Assembly: GCA_965240325.2 (NCBI GenBank) | Contig: OZ251248.1 | Span: 248,001-312,000 of the forward strand | DNA from: Rebecca billardiae RCC1528 | Lineage: Eukaryota; Haptophyta | Length of the DNA stretch: 64,000 nt | Direction of reading: 5' to 3' | Made by a program: the position numbers and the translations under genes | Notes under the pieces: generated by a model | What the model saw: the letters and a program-made list of their open reading frames with translations, nothing else | Told to the model about the DNA's origin: nothing | Database searches by the model: none | In this document: positions 20,250 to 31,993 of the stretch, in pieces | How the letters are laid out: the number at the start of each line of letters is the position of its first letter | Position numbering within the stretch: position 1 is the first letter of the stretch

Positions 20250-21195
20250 GGTCACTGAGGAGGCACGCCCGGGCGCCAGACGGCCCGAGAGATTCTGCCG
20301 CCGATGCGGCCGGGTCAAGACGAGAACTCGGTTCCGCAATGAGAACTCCGCGCACTTCAGTTCGGGCCGAAACTCATGAATGACGCGGAACTTCGTCGTA
20401 GTCCGAGTGCTGCATCGCTGCGGCCGCGGACCGGGCGCTGTCAACTCAGTCAAGAGTGTCAAGTGTCTGATGAGAGTCTTAGTCCGAGTCTTATAAATAA
20501 ATATATATATATATATATAAGTTTTATTAAAAGAGTATCAATCTGGCGATGAGTACTCGGATCAGTCGCGCACTCCTCGTCGGTCCCGGTCCGGCGTCAC
20601 CGGCGGACGACGCCGTCCGTCGGAACAACGTACTAGTGAGTGACTGTGAGTACACGTAGTGCTGGCCACGGCAGACCCGAGACCGATAGCAAGAGTAGCA
20701 GCCATGAGCACCGTGACTCAATGAGGCAGCCGAGCGGCGAAGTGCGGCACTAGCCGAGTGGCAGCCGAGCCGCGCCTCCGGAGCCGTGCAGTCCGACTAG
20801 TCACAGCCAGCAACTCAGGCCGGCACGGCCCTGACCATTCGCCATCGTCGCCTCGCTGGAGTCAGCGTCGCCGCTCGGGAGGCGACTCGGGCGGAGCGGA
20901 ATGGCTTCGGATGCATGACAGCATCAGTCGCGGTGCCGGGAGCGGGCTTCAGCACGGTCACAGGAGCGCTCCCGGACCACCCTTGGAACCGCGGTCCCCG
21001 GACCGCCGGCTGCGCGCCACCTGGCGGCTGAGGTGGCACATCGGCAGCGGCAGCCGAGCCACGCGCGAGCCACGCGCGGCCAGCCCTGCGCGCACGAGCG
21101 GAGCGGGCACGGGCGGCGGCGTCTCGAAGCCGCGCCTCCGGGCTTCCTCGCGCGCACATCCGCGCGCGCCTTGCCTCGCGTGAGCGGCGGCAGCC
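20250..21195. other. intergenic, no recognised gene
   Basis: An AT-rich stretch with a TA microsatellite lies at 20500-20520. The rest is GC-rich without a recognisable frame; 20758-21183 is open on plus but low in information. It probably contains the promoter of the next gene. Confidence 0.5.
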
Positions 21196-23210
21196 ATGCT
21201 GCCATTCACGGCGACAAAGATTGGTCCCGGGGATAAGACCAAGGCGTACGTGGTGCGGCAGAACGTGTGCCTCAAAATCATGCTCTTCTCGTTCGCGGCG
21301 ATGGTCGCGATGCTGATCGTCCTCTCGAGCACGCTCTACGAGGTGCACATCGAGCGGCGCACCAGCGCGCGCAACGCGGGCGTGCACCGGCGCGAGGAGC
21401 ATGCACTCCGGATGCAGGTCGGCCGGCTGGGGATGCGGCTGCAGCAGCACATGAAGGACGACGTGCGCGACATGTCGATCCTGCGCGAGTACCGCGCGCG
21501 CATGTACCGCGCCGTCGGCGAGTACCAGAACGCCGTGCGCCTCGTCGTCGAGGACGCCACCGGCCGCAACGCGACGCTCTCCTCCGAGCTCACGCGGCTC
21601 GAGCTTGAGCTCGACGAGCAGCTCGAGCACTCGATGAAGCAGCTGTGGAGCGACGTGAACGACGAGGGCAGGCGCGCGTCGGACGTGCTGCGGAACCTCA
21701 CCGCCGAGATCCTCGTCGGCTTCAAGCACGACGCGCGCGAGGCGGTACGCGGCGGCGCGCGGCGCAGCGCACGCCGGTGGCCACTGGAGGCTTCCGCCCG
21801 CCTCCTGAGCGGTCGGGCCCTCCGGCCAGCCCAGCCCTCACGCCCCCGCCACCCGCGCGCGCGCGCCCGCGCCGGCGCAGGCGGAGTTCGAGCAGGTGTA
21901 CGGCGAGGGCACCGACTACCACGACGACGCGGAGCACGGGCTGCGGCGCGGCGAGGAGAACGACCCTCTTGACGGCTACGCCGACGGCGACGCGGAGGAC
22001 GACGAGGACGAGGACTACGAGGAGATGCGGATGAAGTTCGCGCTGGAGCGGCTGCACACGCGGCTGCTCGCGATGGTGCGCGCGCGCGCGCGGGCGCGCA
22101 AGCGCGCGCTGCGGGCGGCGGGGTGGCGTGCGGCAGGGTGGGATGGGTCGCTGGCGGCCGCGGCCGCGCCGCGCCGGGCCATCATGCTTGGCTGTGCGCA
22201 AGTAAGTGTGAGTGTGAGTGTGAGTAAGGGGCAGGCGTGCGCGCTGCGGCGGAGCGGCGCACGGGCGCTGACGGTTGCGCGGCGCGCCGCCCGCCCCTGC
22301 CCGCCCGCGCGCTCTCCCCTCCGCGCCATGCCGCGCCGCGCCTCCGTGCGCCCCTCCCGCCCGCTCGCCCCGCCGCGCGCCGCGCGCCCGCTCCGCCCAC
22401 TCGGCCTCCGCCCGCTCCGCCCTCTGCGCCCGCTCCGCCCGCGCAGCCCAACATCACCCTCGACTCAGACGAGCTGCAGGCCTGGGAGGACATGTACTCG
22501 GGCGCGATCGACGGCATGGGCGACGAAAGCAAGGAGGCTGACCTCGAGGCGATGACGGCGAAGCTCTCGCTCAAGCTCGAGGCCCACGGTATTCTCAAGG
22601 TACCGCGCGCGCGCAGCGTGCCCGCCTTATACCCGCCTTACCCGCCTTACCCGCTCGCTGCCCCGCGCGGCCGTGTGAGGGCCGCACGGCCGCGCGCGCG
22701 CGCACGCTCACGCCGCGCCGCCTGCGCCGCACGCTGCACGCACGCACGCACCGCCTCCGCGTGCGCCTCGCGCGCGCCTCTCCGAGTAGAAGCCGTCGGC
22801 AGGCGGCGGCGAGCGCGAGGGCGCCGACGGCGCCGACGACGACGACGGCGACGAGTACACACCCTCAGTGTTCGATCAGTTCGAAGAAGCGCTGGAGGCG
22901 GCGAAGCTGATGCCGCATAAGCAGGTGTGGCGCGGCGCGGCGCGCGCCGCGCGCGCGCGTGCGCCGGTGCGACGCGCGGTGGAGAGCGCCCCCGCGCCCG
23001 AGCCAGCGCCTCACGCCTTTGGCCGCGCGCGCTCGCCGCCGCGTGGACGGCGCCGCTTCTCCCGCTGCCGCGCGCTCGTAGGATCTCTTTGACAAGTACG
23101 CGCTGTGGGGCCAGGGGGAGCTGAGCACGATGGACCTGGTGCAGCACATCGAGGAGCTGTACGACCAGCGCGTGCTCGACACGGGCCTCTTTGACGACTG
23201 GGATGACTAG
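21196..23210 (+). CDS. five-exon type II membrane protein, acidic, unrecognised family
   Basis: Proposed exons are 21196-21744, 21881-22075, 22447-22599, 22790-22924 and 23082-23210, all breaking between codons, with 386 residues in total. A cytosolic basic N-terminus is followed by a single hydrophobic helix at about residues 28-48 (IMLFSFAAMVAMLIVLSS), then a helical, probably coiled-coil, luminal region. The rest is strongly acidic (DAEDDEDEDYEEM, GADGADDDDGDEY) and ends FDDWDD. N-glycosylation sequons (NAT, NLT, NIT) support a luminal location. A perfect GTAAGT donor at 22202 is also frame-compatible and would extend exon 2 by 126 nt of Arg/Ala-rich sequence. I chose the earlier donor because the extension is low-complexity, but either could be used. 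No known family is recognised. The acidic tail could bind calcium or basic cargo. Confidence 0.7.
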
Positions 23211-23475
23211 GCTCCGCGCGGCCGGTCAGCGCGTTGTCCATAGAGTCGTAGTCTGCGATCGATGCCCCCGTTTGGTCTCGGAACCGACCTCTGACACCGT
23301 GGTCCATGCGCAGGGGCCCAGTCCCAGCAATGCGCCAGCAAAAGCGTGCGCGCAAGACGAAATGAAACCATCAATAAAAAAACGCGCGTTATTCGTTTTT
23401 TTAATCAATAATCAAAAAAGCAATCATGGATTCATGGAATGCCTTCATCTTCCGCCGCCGGGATCGGACATCACG

Positions 23476-24642
23476 ATGGCGCGCCGGGATCGGCGACGCG
23501 GGGGCTGGCTCGTGTTGGCGCGCGCCGCGGCGTGGGCGCTGTGCTCAACGGCGACGGCGGGCGCGGACAAGCCCTTCCGCTTCGCGGAGTGGTCCCTCGC
23601 TGACCCGCTCCTCTCGCCGTCGAAGAACTTCACCGTGCAGATGCCGGAGGACCGGTGCACGCCCGAGTGGGCGGCGTGCCTGATCGACAGCCACAACGTG
23701 CACCCGCTGCTGCACAAGCACTTCCCGCACGCGGCGCAGAACCTGCTGCCCTGCTGGTCCTTCTTCACGCGCTTCCCCCGCCTGCGCCCCGTCGTCGTGC
23801 TGCACGACCGAATCCGCATGCACGCGGGCGACTGGCCGCACGGCCTGCTTGCGCTGATGGGCGCGACCATCGAGTCCTCGCGCACGTGGTACCCGTCCGG
23901 CCGGTGCGCGGTGCGCGGGCGGCTGGTGAATCGGCCGGCGCCCGGGGGGCTCGGCCGCGAGGTGCGCTGGCTCGCGCGCGAGGTCGACGCGCGGCTGCTA
24001 CGCGCGCAGCTGCGGCGCACGCAGCCGGCCGAGAGCGCGCGCTTCAGGCGGGCGGACGACCATTCGCTTCACGTTGGGCTCCTCACGCGCTCCGGCAGCA
24101 GCCGCTCGCTGGCGTACGAGGGCGCGATCGGCGCGCGGCTGCGCACCGAGCTGCCCCGCGCGAACCACTCCGTCGCGCTCTTCAACGGCTGGCCCTTCGC
24201 CCGCCAGGCCGCGTGGGTCGCCGCGCAGGACGTGATTATCAGCCCGCACGGCGCGCAGAATGTGAACTTTGCGTTCGCGCGGCCGTGCGCGGCGGTCGCT
24301 GAGATCTTCCCGCGGTACTACTACGTGCCCTCGTTCTACCTGACGCTCGTGCAGGCCGCCGGCGCGATCCCGTTCGCCGCGTACCCCGGCGCGTTCCCGC
24401 TGCGCGACTCGCGCACCACCGACCGGATCGACACGTTCGACTGGCGGATGCGCGTGCGCAACGTCAAGCTCAACGTGAGCGCGGCCGATGTGGCCGGGGC
24501 GCTGCCCGCGATGCTGCGCGCGCGGCAGCGCTGCCTCAACGCGAGGGCGGCCGCGAAGCGGCGCGGCGGCGGGGACGATGCGGACTACGAGGGCCAGGCG
24601 CGGCAGCCCGCGGCGCTCGCCGCCCGCGCTGTCGTCGTATAG
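23476..24642 (+). CDS. GT61-family glycosyltransferase (DUF563-like)
   Basis: An intronless frame of 388 residues. The ATG at 23476 gives a basic start and signal anchor (GGWLVLARAAAWALCSTATAG), and the open frame upstream is AT-rich and non-coding in character. The diagnostic C-terminal motif is SPHGAQNVNFAFARPCAAVAEIFP at about residues 255-280, matching the PHGAxxxN...E(I/V)FP block of GT61 enzymes (plant xylosyl- and arabinosyltransferases, animal EOGT). An earlier LLTRSGSSRSL corresponds to the family's conserved Arg-containing strand. Sequons NFT, NHS and NVS suggest a secretory-pathway location. It probably transfers a pentose or GlcNAc to glycoprotein or wall polysaccharide in the Golgi or ER. 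The donor and acceptor cannot be told. It lies 266 bp downstream of and co-oriented with the type II membrane protein gene. Confidence 0.82.
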   Translation: MARRDRRRGGWLVLARAAAWALCSTATAGADKPFRFAEWSLADPLLSPSKNFTVQMPEDRCTPEWAACLIDSHNVHPLLHKHFPHAAQNLLPCWSFFTRFPRLRPVVVLHDRIRMHAGDWPHGLLALMGATIESSRTWYPSGRCAVRGRLVNRPAPGGLGREVRWLAREVDARLLRAQLRRTQPAESARFRRADDHSLHVGLLTRSGSSRSLAYEGAIGARLRTELPRANHSVALFNGWPFARQAAWVAAQDVIISPHGAQNVNFAFARPCAAVAEIFPRYYYVPSFYLTLVQAAGAIPFAAYPGAFPLRDSRTTDRIDTFDWRMRVRNVKLNVSAADVAGALPAMLRARQRCLNARAAAKRRGGGDDADYEGQARQPAALAARAVVV

Positions 24643-24896
24643 CAGCTACTCAGGCCGCAATAAATGCCGCATCACGCGGACCGTGATTCAGATTGGCGTG
24701 ACGCCGGGCCGCGCCAGCGCCTCGCGTCCTAGCGAGTAACTAGCGCTCGCCGGGCGCCGCAGAGGCCGGCTCGGAGCGCGCGTGGACCGGGCGACTGTCA
24801 GACGGCGGCGTCACTCGATTGACGATACGGCATGGGCGCGCCGGCGCGCCGGCGCGGTAGACCGCGCGGGCTACGTACACGCGATACTGTCGGGCG

Positions 24897-25064
24897 CTGG
24901 CGCGCCGCGAGGCGGCCGCAGCCCTCATCCAGGCCTCGCAGGCGGACGGCTGAACGAATTTTTCCGGCGGCGCTACCATCGGCGACGGCTTCATGGGCGG
25001 TGACAGTTGGCGGGCGTCAATCTCGCCTGCCTGAGCTGTGTGCGTCTCTTATTCTTAGTAAACT
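24897..25064 (-). repeat. short dispersed repeat R, copy 2
   Basis: This is the reverse complement of 45781-45954. It runs from the ggcgcgccgcgaggcggccg end to cttattcttagtaaactgt and is uninterrupted at the ccgatgg site. It lies between the GT61 and F-box/RCC1 genes, about 155 bp upstream of the latter's start codon. Confidence 0.85.
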
Positions 25065-25218
25065 GTATGAGTAGTGTATGATTCAGACTGTAGCTCTAGC
25101 TGTGGCAGATGGCAGCCTTTTGGATGACGACGCACGTCATCATCCGGTCCTCCGAACGACGCACTTAGTCACCAGTGCGACGTCCGTCGTCGTGTCGTGA
25201 CTCGCGGTGACGACGGCG

Positions 25219-26676
25219 ATGCAGCGCGATGATGCGGGCGGCATCAGTCGGCGCGCGGCAACATCGCAGCTGGCGGACCTGGCGCCCGAGCTGATTGAGC
25301 GCGTGCTCAGCTTCATCACGAGCGCGCGCGACCTCGCAGCCGCCAACGCCGCCTCGCGCCTCTTTCGGGGACCACCGGTCGAGCGCGTGCTGCGCGCGCG
25401 CGCGCGCGCTCGTGGGCACGCGCACGCGCTGCCCTCGGCGCTGCCCGTGGGCGTGTGCACGCGGACGGAGGAGCTGTTCGCGCGCGAGCGAGTGCTCGAG
25501 CTCTCGCGTGCGCACGCGCACTCCCTGGGTGCGGGCGGCGTGGGGACCGGCTGTTTGAACATCAGCGTCTTCCTCGACAACGACGGCCAGGTGTACACGT
25601 GCGACGGGCAGCGCGAGCATCGGATGGGCCAGTGGCGCAGCGAGGTGCCACGCGGGCTGGGGCAGCCAGACGGGCCGGGCGCGCGCGTCCTCGTGCCCAC
25701 GCCTGTCGCCTCGCTCGCCGGGGTGCGCGCCATCTCCGTGGCCGCGAGCACGTCCGAAATCATCGCGCTGGGCGAGACGGGCGAAGCTTATGAGCGCGCG
25801 CGCGTGAACGACGCCGAATGCTTCGCGCGGCTGGACGCGCTGGCCACCGAGAGCGTCGTCGGCATCGCTGCCGGCAGCGCTAGCGCCTTTGCGCACACCG
25901 CTGCCGGCGCAGTGTACAGCTGGGGCCATTCCAATTGGCACGGCGAGCTCGGCCGAGGCGACCTGAGGGTCCCGACCAGCTGGCGCACTCCGGAGCGCAT
26001 CCGCGCGCTGGAAGGCGTGCGCATCGGCGCGGTGGCGGCGGGCGGCCGCCACGCGCTCATGCTGTCGACTTGCGGCGCTGTGTACTCGTGCGGCCAAGGC
26101 CGTTACGGCCAGCTCGGCCATGGCGACGACAGCGAACCTGTCGTCGGCGCAGTCCCTGGGCCGAAGCGCATCGAGGCGCTTGCTCGAGTGCGAGTGGTGC
26201 ACGTCACTGCCGGGGGGCTGCATAGCCTGGTGGTGGACTCGAACGGCGGCGTGTACTCGTTCGGTGCCAATCAATTCGGCCAGCTCGGCCACGGTGACGA
26301 GGTCGAGCGCACCACGCCCACGCGCATCGACGCGATGCGCGGGATCACTGTCGCGCGCTGCGCAGCGGGCTGGAGTTGCACCGCGCTGATCTGCGCCGAC
26401 GGCGGCTTGTACGTCGCAGGGGAGAACACGCACGGCCAGCTGGGCCTCGGGCACACCGAGCACTGCGCGCGGCCGACGCTGCTCTTCGATCCCAGGTACA
26501 CGCCCGTGAGGCACTGCTCGATGAGCTCGTCGCACTCGCTCTTCGCGCTGGTGGACGGCACAGTGTTCTCGTGCGGACTGCGCAACGGCGGGCTCGGGCG
26601 CAACGTCAGCGGCGTGCCCAAGAAGCGCAAGCCGCAGAGCGAGCCGGGGCTTGTGTTCGGTCTACGACTGCTGTGA
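25219..26676 (+). CDS. F-box protein with an RCC1-type beta-propeller (copy 1)
   Basis: An intronless frame of 485 residues from the ATG at 25219. Residues about 17-50 form an F-box (LADLAPELIERVLSFITSAR...AASRLF), which would dock on Skp1 in an SCF ubiquitin ligase. Residues about 110-480 carry RCC1 repeats recognisable by G-V-S-W/C-G...GQLGHGD blocks: YSWGHSNWHGELGRGD, YSCGQGRYGQLGHGDD, YSFGANQFGQLGHGDE and YVAGENTHGQLGLGH. The propeller is the likely substrate receptor. The C-terminal FSCGLRNGGLGRN is a weaker last blade. A paralogue with the same architecture is at 58442-59972. Ala/Arg-rich low-complexity linkers lie between the two domains. The substrate is unknown. Confidence 0.88.
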   Translation: MQRDDAGGISRRAATSQLADLAPELIERVLSFITSARDLAAANAASRLFRGPPVERVLRARARARGHAHALPSALPVGVCTRTEELFARERVLELSRAHAHSLGAGGVGTGCLNISVFLDNDGQVYTCDGQREHRMGQWRSEVPRGLGQPDGPGARVLVPTPVASLAGVRAISVAASTSEIIALGETGEAYERARVNDAECFARLDALATESVVGIAAGSASAFAHTAAGAVYSWGHSNWHGELGRGDLRVPTSWRTPERIRALEGVRIGAVAAGGRHALMLSTCGAVYSCGQGRYGQLGHGDDSEPVVGAVPGPKRIEALARVRVVHVTAGGLHSLVVDSNGGVYSFGANQFGQLGHGDEVERTTPTRIDAMRGITVARCAAGWSCTALICADGGLYVAGENTHGQLGLGHTEHCARPTLLFDPRYTPVRHCSMSSSHSLFALVDGTVFSCGLRNGGLGRNVSGVPKKRKPQSEPGLVFGLRLL

Positions 26677-26910
26677 TGGCAGTCCGGCCGCTCACTGGTG
26701 AGAGCCTGTGGTCGTCGATTCCCCACGCCTTGGCGGGTTGTCCGATGCGGAAGTTCAGGCCACGGCGAGGTTTTGTTCCGGGCGGCTACGGTCTGAACTA
26801 TACGGACGACTGACGAGGCCAGAAACATCCGGCCGAATTTTTGCATGCTCTGAAATAACCCCAGCCAGATCTGCTGCTCCATCCGACAAACTATGACTAA
26901 TAATACATAT

Positions 26911-28420
26911 ATGGCGGGCCGTAGGTCCGCCCCTTGTAGTGCCCGGGAAAAAGATAAGAAAAAGAAAAAGAAAAAAGAAAATCGCCTCGCAAAGAAAAGA
27001 AAATCGCCTCGCTCACTGCCGGGTCGCTTCGCTCACTACCGGGCGCCCTCGCAGCTCCCACTGGGGACGCTCGGCCGAAAACCATCTTCCCGATGGCGCG
27101 GAGCGCGTGGGCGGCGCGCGCCAAATCCAACGCCGGCGCGGACATCGTGAGAGGACTCCCGAGGGAGGTTTTCGCCCGATTCGCGATTGCTGCCCTCGTC
27201 GTCTCGCGTGCAGGTCGAACGAGGGCCAAAGTCGACGCGTTTGGAGGTACGCTCGGCGCGTCGACACGATCGTGCGACCTGGGGCGGTCCTCGCCCGACT
27301 TACACGTCGAGCGCTCGCACGAGCCATAGTATTAAGCGCTGCGCACGACAACCACCTCGCGCGATCCACCGTCGCGCGTCGGGCTCGGTGCGGAAAGGCC
27401 CTCATCATGAGGCGTCTCGCGGGCGGGAAGCGCCATCGCACGCGACGCAAGCTTTGGCGCGGCCTTCTGAACTCGATCGCCGGAAACGGCGCACCGGACT
27501 GTCGCGTGCCACAACTTCTCAAAGCCGGGCGCATGCAAATCCGTTTGCTACAGCTGTACCAGTTCCCGGCCAAGCCGAAGGGCCGGCCCTTGTCCCGGCG
27601 ATCATCTTTCGCGATCGCGGCCAAAGATCGCTCGGCGCTCGCGGTCCCTCACAGCCGAAAGCCCACGTCCGGCCTTCAGCATGGCGTCGACGGTGACCAA
27701 TGCGACGGAGGCGCAGCGCAAAGCGGCGTACGAGGCGCAGCGAACGCAGCTGCCGTGTCTGTCGCCGTGGCAGGAACCGCGTCTTGGCGAGTCGGCGGCC
27801 CTCGTCGCACAGCGCTACAGTATGACCGATCCCAGAGGCGCATCCGCGACGAGCTGAAACGCCGAGCGTGCAACATTGTCGCCCCATCCTCCACCATGTC
27901 ACGAGCGCTGCGGGACGAGGCCGACGTCGTGAAGCCAGTGGCACATGCGCTGCGCTTCCTGTGCCTGCTCGAGCAGCGCGTGCCCACCCTCGATCGCGAG
28001 TGGCACACGCTCTCGCACTGCGCGCGCGCGCACCGCCGACAGCTCCTGATACCGCCGAACGTGTGGGTGCCGGACCTGTCGCGCGAAGCGGCGAGCGCCG
28101 ACGAGCGCTTGGACCTGGACGCGTTGTTGCGCAGCGTGGCGGCCGTGCACGACGCCGACGCGACCTTCGCCGAGCCCATCGTGCCCGGAGCGGACATCGG
28201 CATCCTCGCGACACACGATCTCAGCTGGCGGCAGGAGGAGATGCTGTCGCGTTATTATTCGTCAGTGAGTCAGGTCGTAGCTCACCATCATCTGTGTGTC
28301 GCATTGTTATTCGTCATCCTGCCCGTCAAACCGCTAAATAAAAGGCGCGAACCCGCTGGGGAAATATTGCGACAGCACTGGCACGGCCCGCCGACCCCCC
28401 CGCCCGCCAGGGCAGAGTTT
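26911..28420 (+). mobile_element. dispersed element, copy B
   Basis: It starts atggcgggccgtaggtccgc, has a purine-rich tract (gggaaaaagataagaaaaag) and ends gcccgccagggcagagtt. It is nearly colinear with copy D. The protein region starting at 27681 (MASTVTNATEAQRKAAYEAQ) is frameshifted after about 58 codons. Other frames preserve ACNIVAPSSTMSRALRDEAD through VPDLSREAASADERLDLD. The copy lacks the GGFVGGEVLDY segment of copies A and D and jumps directly from SWRQEEML to the shared tail (SRYYSSVSQ). This is what a deletion derivative of a longer element would look like. Confidence 0.75.
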
Positions 28421-30413
28421 ATATATATATATTGTTTCCTCGACGACTACTTCGAGACGACGGCTGACGACGCGTGGCACCGCGACCACCGCGGTGGCGC
28501 GTGCGCGTCGACGCCAGACGGTGCGTCGAGCTTCCGCTCGGCGATGGAGTGATGGGCGACTATGAGGGGGGGGACGACGGCGAGGAGCGCTGATCCTGGT
28601 GTTTGTCTCTGCTGCTCGATCTGCTGCTACAGCTTGCTGACTCTGACGCCTGCCCGTTGCATACCACGTCGTTAATATATATTGTTTCCTCGAAACAAAA
28701 AAATAATATATATGTATTATTAGTCATACTACATTGTATGGGATTTTTGTTCCTCGAAACAAAGTGCGAGCGGCAGCCAGCGCTCGGGCCGAGCGCGCGG
28801 CAGGACTGGCCGCTCAACGCCGACAGACGCGCGGTGTGAGATGGATGCCGCCGGAAACAGCTGCAGCCATCAGGACAGTGGGCGCTTCCGACGGGCGCTC
28901 GCTGTGACGAGTGAGCGGGAGGCATGCAGCAGCGACGGTAACGGTTGGCTCGGCGCCTGATGAAAACCCAGTTCACGAATTGGCCGTCCTGACCGCCATG
29001 CTATGTGCGAATCAAGGCCTATATGGCCGGCCATGACCGATGATATTGGCCGCTAGGCGGCCATGGCCGATGGTTAGCGGTCGACCATCCATCTCTGGCC
29101 GATGGGTATTGGCCGATGGCCGTCTGGCGGCCGGACCGCCGTACTCGTAGGCCGCGCCGGACCGGGCACGGCCACGGCGCCGGCGCGTGATGGCCGCGTG
29201 AGCACGCCGCGCGGGCTGCAGCACTGTCCGACTCTGCACGGTCGTAGTTCGAGAGGGCGGCCCCGGGGCTCGGCCGACCCAACTGGTGGACTTGTTGAGC
29301 CCCAGTGGCGGTCTCGACCGAGCTTGGCAGGTGTGTGTGTGTGCCTGTGTGTGTTAATCTGATATACTATATATCAGTTACAGGCGACTATGTCTATTGC
29401 GATGTATTTGCCGATTCTGCGCGCCGGCCCGGCGAGTGAAGGACGCGAGGTGCAGCAGGTGGCGAGCCCGGCGAGACTCCGAGGGCGAGTCAGCGGCCGC
29501 ACCCGCGCCCGCGACCGCGCCCACGCCCGCGTCCACGACCCCTACTTCTCGGCCACGGCTCGCGCTTGCACTGCCAGCAGCGCTGCGGCATCGTCTCACG
29601 CAGACCACGTCTGCCGACGCGGCGACTGCGGCAGCCTCGCGGCGAGCGGACGAGCGGTGGCTGCCGCAGCACAGTAGTCGGCTGCAAGCAGCTTCTGCGA
29701 CGAGATCATGCCCAGACAGAGTCAAGCCGACCTCGTTGGGGTACCATACGTTCTGCCCGAGTGGTGAATAATATTTTGCCGAAAAAGAAAAAGGGATGAA
29801 TGAATATATTAACGACGTGGTATGCATGAATATATTTAACGACGTGGCAGCATGAATATATATGATGTATTCATTTATTCGTCATTTATTCGTCGTAGTC
29901 GGCCACTGGCCGATGAACGGGCAAAAGTGGGCATCCTGTGGCCGACGGGTTGGCCGACGCCCGTCGAGGCTTGATTCGCACACAGCCGCCATGCCAACCT
30001 TGCCTAGTTAGCCTATGGCCCAGGAGCAGCGCAGTGAGTAGATCGTTCTAGGCCGCCGTGCGTGCGCACAGAGCACGGGCTCGAAAGTCCCTCGTGGCAC
30101 GAGAAGAGGGTGGCCAAGATGGCAGCCGGACTTGAGCTCGGCCGCCTGGCTCAGGCTGAATGGCAGGCAGGTGTTGATACGGCGCATTGCGCTCCCACCG
30201 TCCTCTTAGACAATCAGTTATTGTGCCAATAACCCCACATATATGTATACGTATATCGACAAATTGTAGTTTATAATTATTAGTCGTAGTCTAAGTCGTA
30301 GAGCACGGTAGTTACTCCAATGTTACTGACACGGGCGCTCGGGCTCAGTATCAGTAAGTTACTAGTAATTAAGGGCTACCGAGTACCGAAGTCTGACGAA
30401 CGGCTAATACTAT
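28421..30413. other. repeat-rich intergenic stretch, no recognised gene
   Basis: AT-rich patches with the palindromic tgtttcctcgaaaca occur at about 28686-28700 and a related ttgttcctcgaaacaaa at 28747-28764. GGCCGATG/GGCCGAC words are clustered at 29030-29125 and again at 29895-29965. A TA-rich stretch lies at 30235-30290. Open frames such as 29378-29827 show no domain. Confidence 0.5.
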
Positions 30414-31970
30414 ATGGCGGGCCGTAGGTCCGCCCCTTGTAGTGCCCGGGAAAAAGATAAGAAAAAGAAAAAGGAAAAAGAAAATCGCCTCGCAAAGAAA
30501 AGAAAATCGCCTCGCTCACTGCCCAGGCCGGGTCGCTTCGCTCACTACCGGGCGCCCTCGCAGCTCCCACTGGGGACGCTCGGCCGAAAACCATCTTGGT
30601 TATGGCGCGGAGCGCGTGGGCGGCGCGCGCCAAATCCAACGCCAGCGCGGACATCGCGCGAGGATTCCCGAGACGTGTTTTCGCCCGATTCGCGATTGCT
30701 GCCCTCGTCGTCTCGCGTGCAGGTCGAACGAGGGCCAAAGTCGACGCGTTTGGAGGCACGCTCGGCGCGTCGACACGATCGTGCGACCTGGGGCGGTCCT
30801 CGCTTGACTTGCACGTCGAGCGCTCGCACCGGCCATAGCATCAAGCGCTGCGCACGATGGCCGCCTCGCGCGATCCACCGTCGCGCGTCGAGCTCGGTAC
30901 GAAAGGCCCTCATCAAGAGGCGTCTCGCGGGCGGGAAGCGCCATCGCACGCGACGCAAGCTTTGGCGCGGCCTCTGAACACCATAACCGGAATGCACACA
31001 CCGGACTGTCGCGTGCCCCGGTTGGCAAGGTCGGGCGCATGCAAATCCGTTTGCTACTGTCGCCTGCCTGAGCTGTGTGCGTCTCTTATTCTTAGTAAAC
31101 TGTACGGTCGGTGGTGTTCCAGAGCGGGCGATCATCTTTCGCGCTCGCGAGCTCGCGGCCAAAAATCGCTCGGCGCCTCAGGGCCCACGTCCGGCCTGCA
31201 TGGCGTCGACGGTGACCAATGCGATGGAGGCGCAGCGCAAAGCGGCGTACGAGGCGCACCGCACGCACCTGCCGGGTTTGCAGCCGTGGACAGAACCGCA
31301 TCTTGGCGAGTCGGCGGCCCTCGTCGCACAGCGCTCGATCCCACGGACGCACATCCGCCACGAGAGTGAAACGCCGAGCGTGCAACATCGTCGCCCCATC
31401 CTCCACCATGGCACGGGCGCTGCTGGACGAGGCCGACGTCGTGAAGCCAGTGGCACATGCGCTGCGCTTCATGTGCCTGCTCGAGCAGCGCGTGCCCACC
31501 CTCGATCGCGAGTGGCACACGCTCTCGCACTGCGCGCGCACGGCACCGCACTTCCAGACGACCTAAACAAATGAAACATGACATCACACTCCGCCACCAC
31601 TGTTTAGCTCCGAGGACATTGAACCGTCACCGTCAGGCGTCACAAGCAAGCCGCCGTCGCACGCCAATCAGTTGGCAGTGCGCCGTGCGCGCAGTCGACG
31701 CCGGCTCGGCACGATGACGAGTAGCGCAGTGGGTGCACGAATACACGCGCAATCACACTGTCGGTGAGATCACCAGAGTCATCTGTCGCGTTATTATTCG
31801 TCAGTGAGTCAGGTAGCTCACCATCATCTGTGTGTCGCACTGTTATTCGTCATCCTGCCCGTCAAACCGCTAAATAAAACTAAAAGGCGCGAATAACGAC
31901 CCGCTGAAGGAAATATTGCGACAGCACTGGCACGGCCCGCCGACCCCCCCGCCCGCCAGGGCAGAGTTTT
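30414..31970 (+). mobile_element. dispersed element, copy C, with a nested insertion
   Basis: It has the same start (atggcgggccgtaggtccgc) and end (gcccgccagggcagagtt) as copies B and D. The protein-like region beginning near 31200 (MASTVTNAMEAQRKAAYEAH) is broken by frameshifts and ends soon after the CARTAPHFQTT segment. Most of the C-terminal region is deleted and replaced by unrelated sequence before the common tail. At 31058-31104 it carries a 47-bp piece of repeat R (gcctgcctgagctgtgtgcg...agtaaactgta) that copy D lacks, flanked by TAC on each side. Copy D begins about 23 bp after its end. Confidence 0.75.
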
Positions 31971-31993
31971 ATATATCACAGTGCAGGATTGGA

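Noticed and set aside
26939-28552. 537-codon Lys/Arg-rich plus frame through dispersed copy B
   Set aside because: It crosses several regions that are conserved in other frames of the sister copies and is not preserved in copies A, C or D.
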